Made by a program: the position numbers and the translations under genes
Assembly (NCBI GenBank): GCA_021018995.1
Contig: CM037588.1
Location: 90,432,765-90,496,764, forward strand
Reading direction: 5' to 3'
From: Chloranthus sessilifolius
Taxonomy: Eukaryota > Streptophyta > Magnoliopsida > Chloranthales > Chloranthaceae
DNA length: 64,000 bases
In this document: positions 20,672 through 31,785 of the stretch, in pieces
How positions within the stretch are numbered: position 1 is the first letter of the stretch
Layout of the letters: every line of letters begins with the position of its first letter
The notes under the pieces: generated by a model
What the model was told of the DNA's origin: nothing
The model's input: the letters and a program-made list of their open reading frames with translations, nothing else
The model's database searches: none

Positions 20672-23112
20672 CTTCTTCTGAAACACCTCTATATAATGCT
20701 ACATATAGTTGTCCATGTAAGAACACCGGTTCTGGAAGTAGATTCCAACTTGTTTGATTGTTTGCCCTTGAGAGTTGTTAATAGTCATTACATAAGAGAG
20801 GCGAATTGGAAATTGCTTATGTTTAAATTGGAAAGGGTAGCCCTCATTTTCTGCAATACATAGAAAGGTATTCTTGGTATGAATACTTCAATTATGTTGT
20901 GCTGCCCTGATGTAATTTCAGCACATATAACATTTTTATAAAATCTTCTGCAAACTAATCTGGTACCATTACATAATCCACTTCTTGGATCAAGGTTTCG
21001 CAGTAGGATAATGGTACAATTCTTTTTTAGGGTTAATTTATGAGGAGGCAAACCATTTGGAGACAAAGAATTTAGAAATTCTTGTGGGATATATCCATCT
21101 TCTGTATCAACAGCACTGTCGAAATTGTAATAAATGATTTCTTCATCAATGATTTTTTAAATTATAAATGGTTCAACTCATCAACATATTCATTTTTCGT
21201 ACTAAGAATAGCCCTATCTGCTAGGTACTCTACATTCTCTATTTCTTTTTGTAAATCAGGGAAAATGATGTTTATCAAACGACTAATACTTTCTTCATTG
21301 CTAATGTATGGTATCAACATGCCTGTAGAGATCCTAATTAAGTTATCGATTAGGACTTCCTCAACACCATCACCAATTCAAAGCAAGTATTCACTACACT
21401 GAAGATACCCCTAGCTCGCATGTTATGCGTTAGTTTATTTTTTTTTGCAGTAACCTAAAGTATGCGTTAGTTTATTTTATCATAACGCATGTTATGCGTT
21501 AGTTTATTTTAGGAAATCTCCTCCTAAAATTATGAGTTTTCCACCAAAAACAATAGACGTGTCTATAATATCTTGGAGTGTATGATCAAGTTCTTTGAAC
21601 GCATATCTTTTTGACATTGGTTTGACATTGGTGCTTCATTCCATATAATTATTATTACTCTTCGAAGAAGTTTGACAACGGGACCTTCCTTACTAATTCC
21701 ACACAAACTTGAAGGGTTAATGTCAATAGGTATTTTAAACCTTGAGTGAGAAGTATGTCCACCGGGAAGTATGGAAGCAGCAACCCCAGATGTCGTTGTA
21801 GCAATATCAATATCTCCATTTGACCTAACTTTTGCAAGCAAGGCTCTGTAGAGATATGTCTTTCCTGTGCCACCTGGTCCAACTATAAAGAAGAAACCAC
21901 TCTTACGTTCACTCACACAACTCATTATTGTATTGAAAGCATATAATTGAGCTGGATTAAGTTGTGTGATAGTTTCCATAACTTCTATTGGTGTAATTAT
22001 TGACATTTCTTCTAGCACTTCTCGTAATTGGTTTCCTCTGACGGTTTCAAAAGAGTTAACATGTGGGAGGTTATAATCCATTAAGGAGTTACCCATACTT
22101 TTTAAATTATCACCTATGGCATTTAAGACGAATGTGTCACGAAGTGAAGAGTTAGTTTCAGGAATATCTTCCAAATCTTCTCCCATTTTTTATGCCATTA
22201 CTCCCCAGAGAGGTCTTACATTTCGTGGTTCACAATATACTAACATTATAGCAAATAATCTTCGAATAGATGATGGCATTGCTGATTTAGAAAATTTTTG
22301 TAAGTAGTTTAGGATATCAGTTACATCTTCTAAGAGACCATGTAGGTGTGCAATGTCGCGGAATGATGTAGTCAATTCTCCATTTATAGTTAGCAAATTT
22401 GTAAATGAAGTTGGTCCACGTAGATGATTAAGTAGGATATGTAGGTATTATCGTTCACCTTCTTGTAGATTAGCTGTAGCTACACAACCAACAACTCTCA
22501 AGTGCTTTCGTTTACTCTAAAAATGCCCTATTGAATTCCATATATAGTGCTTTGGAAATTCTCGGTATAGATGCTTTCTTGCATAAAGATCAGATGCATT
22601 TGTGGAGAATAACTCTGTAAGAATGGTACGTTTATTGTAATCATTAAGGATTACATGGCTAAGATTTTGATTTTTCCAATATGTTACAAGTTGTTGGTTT
22701 GGCAAATGCAATTGTAGATGTTGAACATAAGGATATGTTTCACTCAAAGGGAAGCTATAAATTCTCCAAATTGCCTATGGAGGAAAAACACCCATCTTGC
22801 ATTTTGGAAAGACTGTATTTCATCTATGATTTGCTCACCTGAACCTTCCTGTAGAAACAGTGAGATACGATCATGACCCTTGTAGATATATTTATAAAGA
22901 TATTTGACAGCTTTGATTGTCGAACAAATTTTGACATTAATATGACAATTGTAACGAATCAGGAGGTATGCATTATAAGGTGCAACCCAATGATTATTTA
23001 GAAGATGTCCAAGAACATCCACCTGGCGACCATCATTTCTTCTTCTATATGAGGGATAATCACACTTATTTTGTATAGTTGTATCATAGAATGAGTGAGG
23101 GTAGAGAAATCG
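20672..23112 (-). pseudogene. Helitron PIF1-like helicase and C-terminal Rep region
   Basis: Read right to left, fragments give the post-Rep domain (HLLNNHWVAPYNAYLLIRYN, KAVKYLYKYIYKGHDRI), then NAxDLYARxxLYREFPKHYIWN, then the helicase. The helicase has Walker A VGPGGTGKTYLYRALL (about 21860), the GVAASILPGGHTSHSRFKIP block, a Walker B written IIIIWNEAPM where the acidic Asp is Asn, and C-terminal LTLKKNCTIILLRNLDP and SQGQTIK. It stops at the GQLYVAL motif where the Ogre LTR begins (20671). In rolling-circle transposons this helicase unwinds the donor strand. Frameshifts throughout mark it as dead. Confidence 0.85.
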
Positions 23113-23244
23113 TGTAATATCCTGGATATTTTAGACCCGTTTTCAATTACTTCAGTAAGCGTGCCGAAAAAAGTAGAGAAATAGTGTCATATCCTGGATA
23201 TTTTAGACCCATTTTCAATTACCTCAGTAAGCGTGCCCGAAAAA
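23101..23244 (+). repeat. 72-bp tandem duplication across the insertion junction
   Basis: Two units start GTAGAGAAAT at 23101 and 23173, each running through TGTNATATCCTGGATATTTT to GTGCC(C)GAAAAA. The first 12 bases of each unit are Helitron flank and the rest is LTR, so the duplication arose after insertion. Confidence 0.8.
23108..23112. repeat. Target site duplication AATCG, left copy (TE-D)
   Basis: AATCG immediately precedes TGTAATATCC and is repeated at 35063-35067 after the right LTR end. Both flanks are Helitron sequence that would be contiguous without TE-D. Confidence 0.85.
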
Positions 23245-25360
23245 GTTATGGGATGGAGTTTGATTAGTTGGGTAAGTTAACTTAAAAGAAGGAAATTGGT
23301 CAAAGAAATTTGGGTTTGGACTTGAGGAAGTCCTAATTTTGATAACTTATACACTAAAGTACATAACACTGAAAATAAATTAAAGTTAAGTGGATAGACT
23401 TGTAAATAAAAGATCATGATATTTAATTAAAATATCATGATATTTTGGGTATGATATGGTTATTATAAAGAGAGAAGAGTGAAGGAGAAGCTTCATTCTT
23501 CTTCCCCCTCGTGAGAACCAAAACTTTGAGCTCTAGCAAACTCCTATCCCCCTTGCTTAGATCCCTTAGTGCATACACTCACTCTCCCCATCTTAACCGT
23601 AGACATGCCTCGAATTCAGCCTCTGATTTGTTTAGATACATTTAGAAAGAAGGAAAGGGGAGAGTGGATACATGTGTGGATAAATCTGGGCTAACTGTTG
23701 CTCTAGTAGCAATGTTAGAGAAGGACTGATTTGGAGTCCGACTGATTGAGGCTTGTGGATTTGTTCCGACGCTTGGAATTTTGATCAACGAAAGTCGACG
23801 GAATCAACCTTAAGAGGTAGGCTTTTAAAATTCTATTGGTTAAACTAATTGTTATCTAGATTATATTAGACAAACTGTGGAAACAGAATTAATGGCAGTG
23901 TGGATTTTGGAAGAAAAATCAAGTTAAGAAGAACAAATTTTGAACAGCACAGACCTAGAGAAATTTGAACATCGAAATGAAATTCAATGATCGAATTTTG
24001 GAAATTCTGGCTGATGCACTTTTGGAGGAATTTGAAATTCGATGATCGAATTTTGTCCTGTTTCTGGCCTTCAAAATTTTCTTGGAAAATTTATGGGGAG
24101 CTTTTGTCTGATCTTATAGACTCCATTAACACATTATGGTGTTAACCCTTGTAGGTTCTGAATTGAAAGAGTTCACTGCGAGGACCTCTGTGAGGACTTA
24201 GACCAATTCAAAGTTAAGGTAGGGGAACATTAAAACTTATGACATTTTATATAAGCATTGTTAATCTGTTTTCAAGCATAGATCCTGAAATTATTAGAAT
24301 ATAAACATGATGCTGAGTAGCATTACTTTGACTTAAGAAATTCTGAATAAACTTTGCAATAAATATGAACTCTGAAATTTTGGAACATCCGAACCTCACC
24401 TTTGAATATAAAATGCGTATTAGAACTCTGAAAATCAGGAAATATATTAATTACATAAAATCCGATATGTTTAATATCCGCATGTGATTTGAGGTTAATT
24501 AAAACGAAACCCTAGATTCTATAAACCGTGTTGACGGTGAATCAGCCTAGCGCAAGCTTCACTCATGACACAGGGGCTTGTTGCACTTTCAGAAAAAGGG
24601 CTCATTGAACGACGATGGTTAGTAGGGTTTCCCATTGGTAATAATTTCGCTCTCATTATATATTAATTTGAGGGAAAATCTTAAGTTATAAATTTAAGGC
24701 CAGAAGCATGCATGAAATCAGAATCTGAAAACATAAGAACTTTAGACCTGTTAAATTTCTCTTTTGGCATACTTTTTTAGAATTGAAATTTAGTAATCAA
24801 AGCATATTTTGAAAACCATATCTGATCCGATTTGTCTTCGAAAACCATTGCTTGTGCTAAAATGTGAATAAATGAGTTTCCTCTACTAAGCTTTGATGTT
24901 AGCTCACCCCGACTATACGTCACAGGTGCTGAGACTGACTTAGGCTCCGACGACCTTGATTTAGAGGACTCTGACTACATCCCTGAGGAGGAGTCAAAGA
25001 TCCCAGTAGAGGAGTTCTTTCCCTGATCTCGGTTTACTTATTTGGTATACTTTTATCTTAGAATCTTTTTGAATTATGGGCCTAAGACCTTGTTTGGATA
25101 TTTTTTATATCATTCTGAGGATGCATCTTTAGGAACCATTGTTTAGGCGATTGGATTGGCCATCACTGGTGGTTCTTCTTTATTCCTTTTTGAGATATAT
25201 CAATGGTTTGAGATGTGTTCTTGTCTTATTAGTTTTGTTTCTATTTAGAACTATGCTTATACTGCCAGCTTTAGTTTGATATGTGGCTTATTGAGAAATC
25301 AATAAGTTGGCAAACCAACCTTTCCTATACCATAAGGATTGGAAAAGTTGGGTCGTCACA
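23113..25360 (+). repeat. 5' LTR of TE-D
   Basis: It starts TGTAATATCCTGG and ends GGGTCGTCACA. A 72-bp tandem duplication (units at 23101 and 23173) covers the Helitron/LTR junction. A TATA-like ATTATAAAGAGAG is at 23462. Words of the type TTCGATGATCGAA occur at 23966-24055. The 3' LTR at 33223-35062 matches it, apart from an internal deletion of about 110 bp. Confidence 0.85.
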
Positions 25361-25362
25361 GT

Positions 25363-25374
25363 TGGTATCAGAGC
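25363..25374 (+). other. tRNA-iMet primer binding site of TE-D
   Basis: TGGTATCAGAGC follows the LTR end at 25360 after two bases. It is the standard initiator-Met primer site of chromoviruses and many other plant LTR elements. Confidence 0.9.
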
Positions 25375-25470
25375 GTGGCGCTAGGTTCGGAGTCTTAGGA
25401 CTAAGGGCATGATTGTCTTTATAATCTATACTAATCAGTTGTTATTATTCTTCAACAATGACAGATCAAC

Positions 25471-26788
25471 ATGGCTCCAAGGTTTAGAGACAGGGGTAGA
25501 GGTCAAGACGGACCTAGTACAGTTCGTGTCCAAGAGGTTGATGAGGGCATAGGTACCTAACAAGGCAGAGAGAGATTTATGTCTGGTCCTAATGTAGACC
25601 CCTTGGGAGCTGGTAGAGGTGGAGGAAATGTTGACCAAGTATTGGCAGCTTTGGCCAATAATATAGCTCAGCAGACTACGACGATGACTCAGCAGACTAC
25701 AGCTATGACTCAATAGACAGAGTTGTTGGCGGCCAGGCATCAACCAGGAGGTTTAACTAAATTCAAGAGGATGAGACCTCCTACCTTCACGGGTTAGACT
25801 GATCCATTGGAAGTCGAGGGTTGGCTCGACGAGATGGAGAAGATATTTGAGGTGTTGCAATGCACCGACGTTGAGAAGGTGCGCTGGGCAACTGTCAAGT
25901 TATTAGGCGAGGCCAGTCCTTGGTGGAAGTCTGTATCCAGGATCTGAGAGAAGGACTATCCTAACACTCCATGGACTTGAGCAGAGGTTGTGGAGACGTT
26001 CAATGATCAGTATTTTTCCATGATCGTGCGTAATCAATGGGAGGTCCAGTTCATAAAGCCAGAACAGAATGAGATGTCTGTGCACGAGTACGGAACAGAG
26101 TTTGATAGGCTTTCACAATTCGCACCTTTGCATGTGGCCACCGAATTAATGAAGGCTCAGAAATTCTAGCGTGACCTGAGGCCAAATATAAAAGAGAAGG
26201 TAGCAATGTGGGAGATGGAAACCTAAGGAGGTGTCATGTCAAAGGCCCTCATTACTGAAGAGGAAATTTAGAAGTTGTATCTGCAAAGGGATCAAGGAAA
26301 TAGAAACCGATTCGATCAGGAACAGCCTAATGTGTCTGAGTAGGCAAACAAAAAGTTGAGGTTCTCAAAACCTCCTCGCTATCCTACTCAACCATCTTAC
26401 TCCAAACCGGCTGTTACCTCTGGACCTGTATCTTCCTCCTATCAGAGACCACAGAATTCTTCACGCGCATGACCTTTCAGAGCTGCTAGCACCACTGCGA
26501 GTGGGGCCTCCATGGCACAAGGATCCTCGTGTGGACCATCTATTACTCCGGTATCAGCTCCAGCATGTACATGATGTGGGAAACCACATACGACAGAGGA
26601 TTGTCGAAGGAACACTGGAGGATGCTTCAGGTGTGGGAAGATCAATCACATGATCAAGGATTGTCCTAAGGAGGACAAGGGAAGGACTATTTCAGTTTCT
26701 ACATAGAAATCCTCTCGCCCTACTGTTCAGGGTCGAGCCTATGCAGTGACTGCACATGATGCTCAAACGTCGAATGATGTGATCGAAG
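25471..26788 (+). pseudogene. gag: Gag of TE-D
   Basis: The frame starts at ATG 25471 (MAPRFRDRGRG) and continues in one frame apart from about a dozen stop codons. Capsid motifs are FKRMRPPTFTG, WLDEMEKIFEVLQCTD, ASPWWKS, FNDQYF and MSVHEYGTEFDRLSQFAP. The nucleocapsid end has a CCHC zinc knuckle CFRCGKINHMIKDC at about 26620-26665, which binds genomic RNA. Many stops sit where a single C-to-T or G-to-A change would create them from Gln, Arg or Trp codons, as expected from methylcytosine deamination in silent DNA. The last exon codon is split by the intron at 26789. Confidence 0.85.
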
Positions 26789-26912
26789 GTATCATTAAAA
26801 TTCAGATGTTAATTCTTGTATTAGTCTCTATTAATTTGAATTATGAATTCTTTAAAGATAAATTTGAAAACTACAATCATTGCATATAACTAATGAAAAT
26901 TCTTGATAAAAG
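26789..26912 (+). other. Candidate spliceosomal intron 1 of TE-D
   Basis: A 124-bp AT-rich segment begins GTATCA after GAAG and ends AAAAG before GTACCC. Removing it joins VIEG to TLIMSHEG exactly, a continuous gag-to-protease reading typical of the lineage. A branch-point-like TAACTAAT lies about 23 bp before the acceptor. The length is not a multiple of three and the segment contains a stop. Confidence 0.65.
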
Positions 26913-27235
26913 GTACCCTTATTATGAGTCATGAAGGCGACTCGAGTAAAATAGAAGCACGAGTATTGATAGACCCCGGGTCTACACACTCGTTTATTGC
27001 TCCTCTTTTCTCTGAGAAGTTGGGCATTACTCCCATACCCCTTATGTTTATCTTGGAGGTATTAGTTCCTATGGGAAGCTCAGTGAGCACGGATACGGTG
27101 TGTCAATCAGTTATCATGATGATTGATGATCACGAGACAATGACCGACATGATTGCACTGAGCATGGAAGGGTTTGACGTGATTCTCAGGATGGATTGGT
27201 TGTCTGCATATCATGCGAGCGTGGACTGTCTTTGA
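26913..27235 (+). CDS. Aspartic protease of TE-D
   Basis: This Gag-Pol segment matures Gag and Pol in the particle. It contains ARVLIDPGSTHSFIAP, where VLIDPGSTHSF carries the catalytic Asp in the DxGS loop, followed by YxxxSxG-region residues and the flap-side segment MTDMIALSMEGFDVILRMDW (the expected text is GMDWL; Arg replaces the usual Gly). A stop follows at 27233. The frame is open across the whole domain, so this is one of the least damaged parts of the element. Its true start is the gag ATG through intron 1, not the Met at 26903, which lies inside the intron. Confidence 0.7.
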
Positions 27236-27292
27236 AAGAATGTAACCTTTCAACCTCCAAAGTAGAAATCCTTTCGATTTTGTGGAGTTAAA

Positions 27293-28380
27293 TTGAGCAT
27301 TGCGCCACTTATTTCCGCTATCCGAGCTGAGTGTATGATGAGCAGCTGCAGTGCATATCTTGCTTACTTGCAAAATCATAAGGAAGAAAAGAAGGACATT
27401 GCGCTTATCATGGTTGCATGTGAATATCCCAATATCTTCCTTGAAGACTTGCCTGAATTGCCACCTGATCGAGAGATCGAGTTAGCTCTGAGTAACGAAC
27501 CATTGTCCATGGCTCCATATCAGATGGCGCCTGCTGAATTGAATGAGCTAAAGGAACAGCTTCAGGAGTTTTTGGATAAGGGCTTTATTAGACCGAGTGT
27601 TTCACCTTGGGAGCGCCGACACTCTTTGTGAAGAAGGACGGATCGATGCGTCTGTGCATCGATTATCGCCAGCTCAACAAGATGATGATTAAGAATAGTT
27701 ATCCATTTTCGCAGATAGATGACCTGTTTGATCAACTGTAGGGTGCAAAGTTCTTTTTGAAGATTGATCTGAAGTCAGGCTATCATCAGCTCAAAATTAA
27801 GGTAGAAGATATCCCCAAGACTACATTTCGTACGAGGTATGGTCACTATGAGTTCTTAGTGATGCCATTTGGGTTGACGAATGCACCTGCATCATATATG
27901 AATCTGATGAACCGAGTGTTCAAGCCACACCTTAATAAATCAGTGGTATTTTTCGTAGATGACATCCTCATCTATTCGAAAACCAGAAATGAGCACGTAC
28001 AGCATCTACGAGTGGCTTTTCAAACACTCAGGGACCATCAGCTATATGTCAAACTCAGCAGTGTGAGTTTTGGCTTGATCAGATTAGCTTCTTGGGCCAC
28101 GTCATCTCTGAGATTGGTATATTTATTTATCCGACAAAGATTGATTCTGTGGTGAATTGGGTGCTGCCGATGATGGTTACTGAGGTCCGTAGTTTCCTTG
28201 GTCTGGTAGGATACTATCGGAGATTTGTCAAGGGCTTCTCCAAGATATCGGGCTCGCTTACATAGCTTACGAAAAAGAATGCTAAGTCGATTGGATAGAG
28301 CAGTGTGAGCAGAGCTTTCAAGAGCTTAAGTAGAGATTAACTAAAGCACCGGTACTTGCTATACCTTAAGGCAGTGGAGG
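27293..28380 (+). pseudogene. pol: Reverse transcriptase of TE-D
   Basis: After a linker (FPNIFLEDLPELPPDREIEL-like, about 27425-27490) come the reverse transcriptase blocks: PYQMAPAELNELKEQLQEFL, a frameshift at about 27610, then [47 protein letters not shown] and the catalytic [10 protein letters not shown] at about 27950. A further frameshift near 28060 leads to [12 protein letters not shown], the thumb/connection region, with additional stops before RNase H. The palm aspartates are intact; the reading frame is not. Confidence 0.85.
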
Positions 28381-28387
28381 CTTCGTA

Positions 28388-28740
28388 GTGTACAGTGATG
28401 CTGCTTATGGGGGATTAGGTTGTGTGCTTAATCAAAATGAGCGGGTCATTGCTTATGGTTCTAGGCAATTGAAGGACCATGAAAGAAATTATTCGACTCA
28501 TAATCTCGAGTTAGCTGCTATTATCTTTGCCCTGAAGATCTGGAGACATTACCTCTACGGTGAGATATTTGATATCTTCACCGATCACAAGAGCCTCAAG
28601 TACCTATTCACTCAGAAGGACTTGAATATGAGGCAGCGGCGATGGATGGAGTTCTTGAAGGATTATGATTGCTCTATCCAGTACCATCTGAGAAAGGCGA
28701 ACGTCATTGCTGATGCTCTTAGTAGAAAGTCTTCAACGCT
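28388..28740 (+). CDS. pol: RNase H domain of TE-D
   Basis: The open frame begins at [13 protein letters not shown], where the first catalytic Asp lies, then [50 protein letters not shown] with a second catalytic Asp, and AlaAspAlaLeuSer at the end ([10 protein letters not shown]). This removes the RNA strand of the replication hybrid. The ORF continues past 28740 to 29098, where it leaves the real frame; integrase resumes in another frame from about 28927. Confidence 0.8.
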
Positions 28741-28926
28741 ATTATTGCATCTTATCAGTAGGATACAAAGATGGAAGCTACTGAAAGATATGACCTTAGG
28801 CAGCTGGCGGTTTGATGTGAAAGGCTCAGAAGCACTGATGGCTACCCTTGTACTTTGTCCTACGCTCTTCAAGAATATCAGAAAGCTACAGATGATGGAC
28901 GATGAGCTTATGGCATTAGACAAGAT

Positions 28927-29868
28927 GTGGGAAGTGAAAGCAAGAAGGATTTCTCCATTCGAGAAGATGGGATCTTGCTGTTTAGCGATCGAGTATGTGT
29001 ACCGACGAGCACTGAGCTTCGGGATACCATTTTGGAAGAGACTCACAAATCGATGTATGCTATACATCCTGGTAGTACCAAGATGTATCAGGATTTGAAG
29101 AAGAGCTTCTGGTGGAGAAGTTTGAAATGGGACATCGCCGAGTACGTGTCTCAGTGTTTGGTTTGTCAGCAGGTTAAGGTCAACCATCAGAATCCTGCAG
29201 GGTTGCTACAACCTTTACCTATACCCGAGTGGAAATGGGAAGCCATTTTAATGGACTTCATTCTGGGGTTGTCAAAAATACTGAGAAATAATGCCATATG
29301 GGTCATTATCAATCAGTTAACGAAGTTCGCTCATTTCCTACCTTACAATATGACATATACTGCCAGCAAACTCGTCGAGTTGTACCTCAAAGAGATAGTT
29401 TGACTGCACGGTATACCAGCTAGTATTGTGTCTGATAAAGATTCGTTGTTTACATCTCAGTTTTGACAACGGTTCCAAGAAGGAATGGGTTCTCGTCTTG
29501 ACCTCAGTAAAATATTTCACCCTCAGACTGATGGCCAAATTGAGCGAGTGAATCAGATCATTGAGGACATGCTTCGAGCTTGTATGTTGGATTTCCACGG
29601 GTCTTGGGACCAACACTTACCTCTGATCGAGTTCGCTTACAACAATAGCTTCCAAGCTAGCATCGGTATGGCACCGTTCGAGGCTTTGAATGGATGGTGG
29701 TGCAAGTTTCCACTGAATTGAGAAGAAGTGGGTGAGAAGCTCATTCTAGGCCCAGAGATCATGGAGCGTACAATCAAGACAGTTCGGTTAATCTGCGAGA
29801 GACTACGTGTGGCTCAAAGTCGTCAAAAGAGCTATGCAGATCCCAAGAGGAGACATGTGGATTTTCAG
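28927..29868 (+). pseudogene. pol: Integrase of TE-D
   Basis: The zinc-binding HHCC module reads [20 protein letters not shown] and CLVCQQVK. The core follows with MDFILGLSK (first Asp), VSDKDSLFTSQF (second Asp) and HPQTDGQIERVNQIIEDMLR (catalytic Glu in the NQ(I)IED helix). Stops occur at 29401 and 29464 and before EEVGEK, and short frame problems occur near 29480. The C-terminal part KSYADPKRRHVDFQ leads to the donor site of intron 2. The enzyme would insert cDNA, with the attached chromodomain guiding it. Confidence 0.85.
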
Positions 29869-29939
29869 GTGAGCTTAATTGCTTTCATCACCTTATACAT
29901 CTCTAAGCAATAAAATTGTTGCTAATACGTGTATTTTAG
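29869..29939 (+). other. Candidate spliceosomal intron 2 of TE-D
   Basis: A 71-bp AT-rich segment has donor CAG/GTGAGC and acceptor TTTTAG/GTTGG. Its removal joins DFQ to VGDN, the usual FQVGDxVF block of Tekay integrase. A CTAAT branch-point-like element is at about 29922. Its length is not a multiple of three, and it contains stops in the pol frame. Confidence 0.75.
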
Positions 29940-30358
29940 GTTGGCGACAATGTGTTTATTTGAATCTCACCTACGAAAGGCGTGATGCAATTCGGCAAAT
30001 GAGGGAAGCTAAGTCCCCGATATGTCAGGCCTTTTAAGATATTAGGTCCAGTCGGAGAGGTTGCATACAGAGTGGCTTCACCACCGTAATTATCCAGCAT
30101 GCATAATGTGTTCCATGTGTCTATGCTATAGAGATACATTCGCGACCCGACTCATGTGCTTGATTACCAACCCATTGAGCTTCATGATGGTTTGACGGTG
30201 ATTGAGGACCCGGTATAGATCTTAGACCACAAGGAGCAGATCCAACGAACCAAGAGGATTCCTTTGGTTCTCATAAAATGGCAGAATCATACATCAGAGG
30301 AACCCACTTGGGAGAGCGAAGCCGAGCTCCGAGAACAATTCCCGGAATTGTTTGAGTA
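29940..30358 (+). pseudogene. pol: Integrase C-terminus and chromodomain of TE-D
   Basis: The frame reads VGDNVFI, then PTKGVMQFGK, GKLSPRYVRPFKILGPVGEV and NVFHVSML. The chromodomain follows with LDHKEQIQRTKRIPLVLIKW and SEEPTWESEAELREQFPELF. Chromodomains of this clade bind modified histone H3 and steer integration. Four or more stops (for example FI-stop, FGK-stop, ML-stop) interrupt it. Aromatic cage positions W (VLIKW) and W (PTWE) are present. Confidence 0.85.
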
Positions 30359-30683
30359 ATTTTTGAAAATTGTAAATTATGGTGGTGTCAACAATGTATG
30401 AAACTTTTGGGGTTGCAAGATATATATATATATCAGAGTCCATACTGATGTACAAATTTTGAGGAATTGGTACATACATACTTCTGTTTATTGTGGCTAA
30501 ATCACTTATGATCAATCAGGTCTTGTCTTGATTTTTTTTTTTATTGCAATATCGAATTATTGTTTGCACACTTGCATCATTGACTGGGATAAGTTTCAAA
30601 AGTGTAAGGGCTTAAGGATGTCAATAAAGGACCAAAAAGCAACTTTAAAATCTTAAAATTTTCAAAAATCTGGAAGAAGACAG

Positions 30684-30889
30684 GTTCTGACAAATTCGAA
30701 CCTCGAAATGAAAATTCGAAGTTCAAATTTTCACTGCACCTGACAAGGTTTTTGGAAATTTTGAAGGTCGAATTTAATTCGATGATCGAATTGAAATTAG
30801 ATGCTCGAATTCAAATTCGATGATCAAATTTGTTGGGATAAGTTCGGCTAGGGTTTTTATTTTTATCATTTCGCACCTTTTAAAAAGGT
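30684..30889 (+). promoter_or_regulatory. TTCGATGATCGAA cluster and TA-rich box before the accessory ORF of TE-D
   Basis: Words of the type AATTCGATGATCGAATT and ATTCGAAGTTCAAATT occur several times in 30684-30828, the same words as in the LTRs (23966-24055, 33735-33865). CCTTTTAAAAAGG follows at 30877-30889, and the accessory ATG is at 31090. Confidence 0.4.
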
Positions 30890-31089
30890 TGAGCTTAGGT
30901 TTCTTTGGGGGTCTTTTGGAGTTCTTTGGGTTTTTCTTCCTTCTTGGGCAAAAATCAAAGGGATTGCATTTGGATTTGCAAGGAGCGTGGGTATGCATTG
31001 ACAAGGAGTCGATTTTATCATTCCAACAAGGTAAACCCTACCTACATTGTGCTTGCTCTTGCATTTTCAAATTTGTTTGCTGTTTTGTT

Positions 31090-31785
31090 ATGGGACCTAA
31101 GAAAACCACAATTCCTAGGGTCCTTACTTCCAAAAGACCAGCTTCTAAGGCTAGATCTTCTAGCCAACCTCCACCTCAACCTCAACCGCCGATTCCACCA
31201 CCTCAGCAACCCATGCAACACCCACTACTTCGGGAGCAACCCAATGAATATTGGAGTGCTAAGGGATTTGCTGATGAGTGGATTTTCGATCCCAAGTTGT
31301 TTGATCAGTAAGACACTACACAATGGGCCTCTGATTACTTGGAAAAATCCCAGTTAAGAACCCTTCCACAACCACTTTTATCCCCGATTGGTATGCCTCT
31401 TTTACCTACGCATGCGACAGGAAGATGGGAAGAAAATCTATACTACCATCAACGGGCACGACTATGCCTTTGATGTCGATGACATTGCTGCGAAAATGAA
31501 TTGTCCAACCAAGGGTCTGGCTCCACCAAACACTAAAACCGTGGCTGTTCATGATGTGATAGCCCGGATGACCTAGGGACGTCATGGATCCGGCAGATCA
31601 ATAGCTCGTTCCCAACTACCGGATACAATGTGGATGCTTGATGCAATTTTTAAAGCGACCCTATACCCTTTTGGACACTGATCGGAATAAAGGGGCCCCA
31701 TCCAACAGGTCCTATTTTCTACATTCCAAGTGAAATGGCTCAATGCCTCGGTAGTGGTATTTCAAGGTATCATCAAGGCCCGAGA
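31090..31785 (+). pseudogene. Accessory ORF of TE-D, N-terminal half
   Basis: ATG 31090 opens MGPKKTTIPRVLTSKRPASK, a basic and then Gln/Pro-rich start, followed by WSAKGFADEWIFDPKLFDQ and a stop. Later, in shifted frames, come LFYLRMRQEDGKKIYTTING, HDYAFDVDDIAAKMNCPTKG, LPDTMWMLDAIFKATLYPFG and WLNASVVVFQGIIKARE. The pattern (charged tail, strand pair with an FDVDDIA-like step, then helices) resembles the putative plant transposon protein family (PF20167-like) found as an extra ORF in plant elements; TE-F has a distant counterpart at 58490-57591. Function is unknown. Confidence 0.5.

Noticed and set aside
20672..23112. Host PIF1 DNA helicase gene
   Set aside because: The upstream Helitron-type domains and the HUH Rep half on the other side of TE-D show it is a Helitron.
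28663..29187. 174-codon minus-strand ORF
   Set aside because: Antisense shadow of RNase H and integrase of TE-D.
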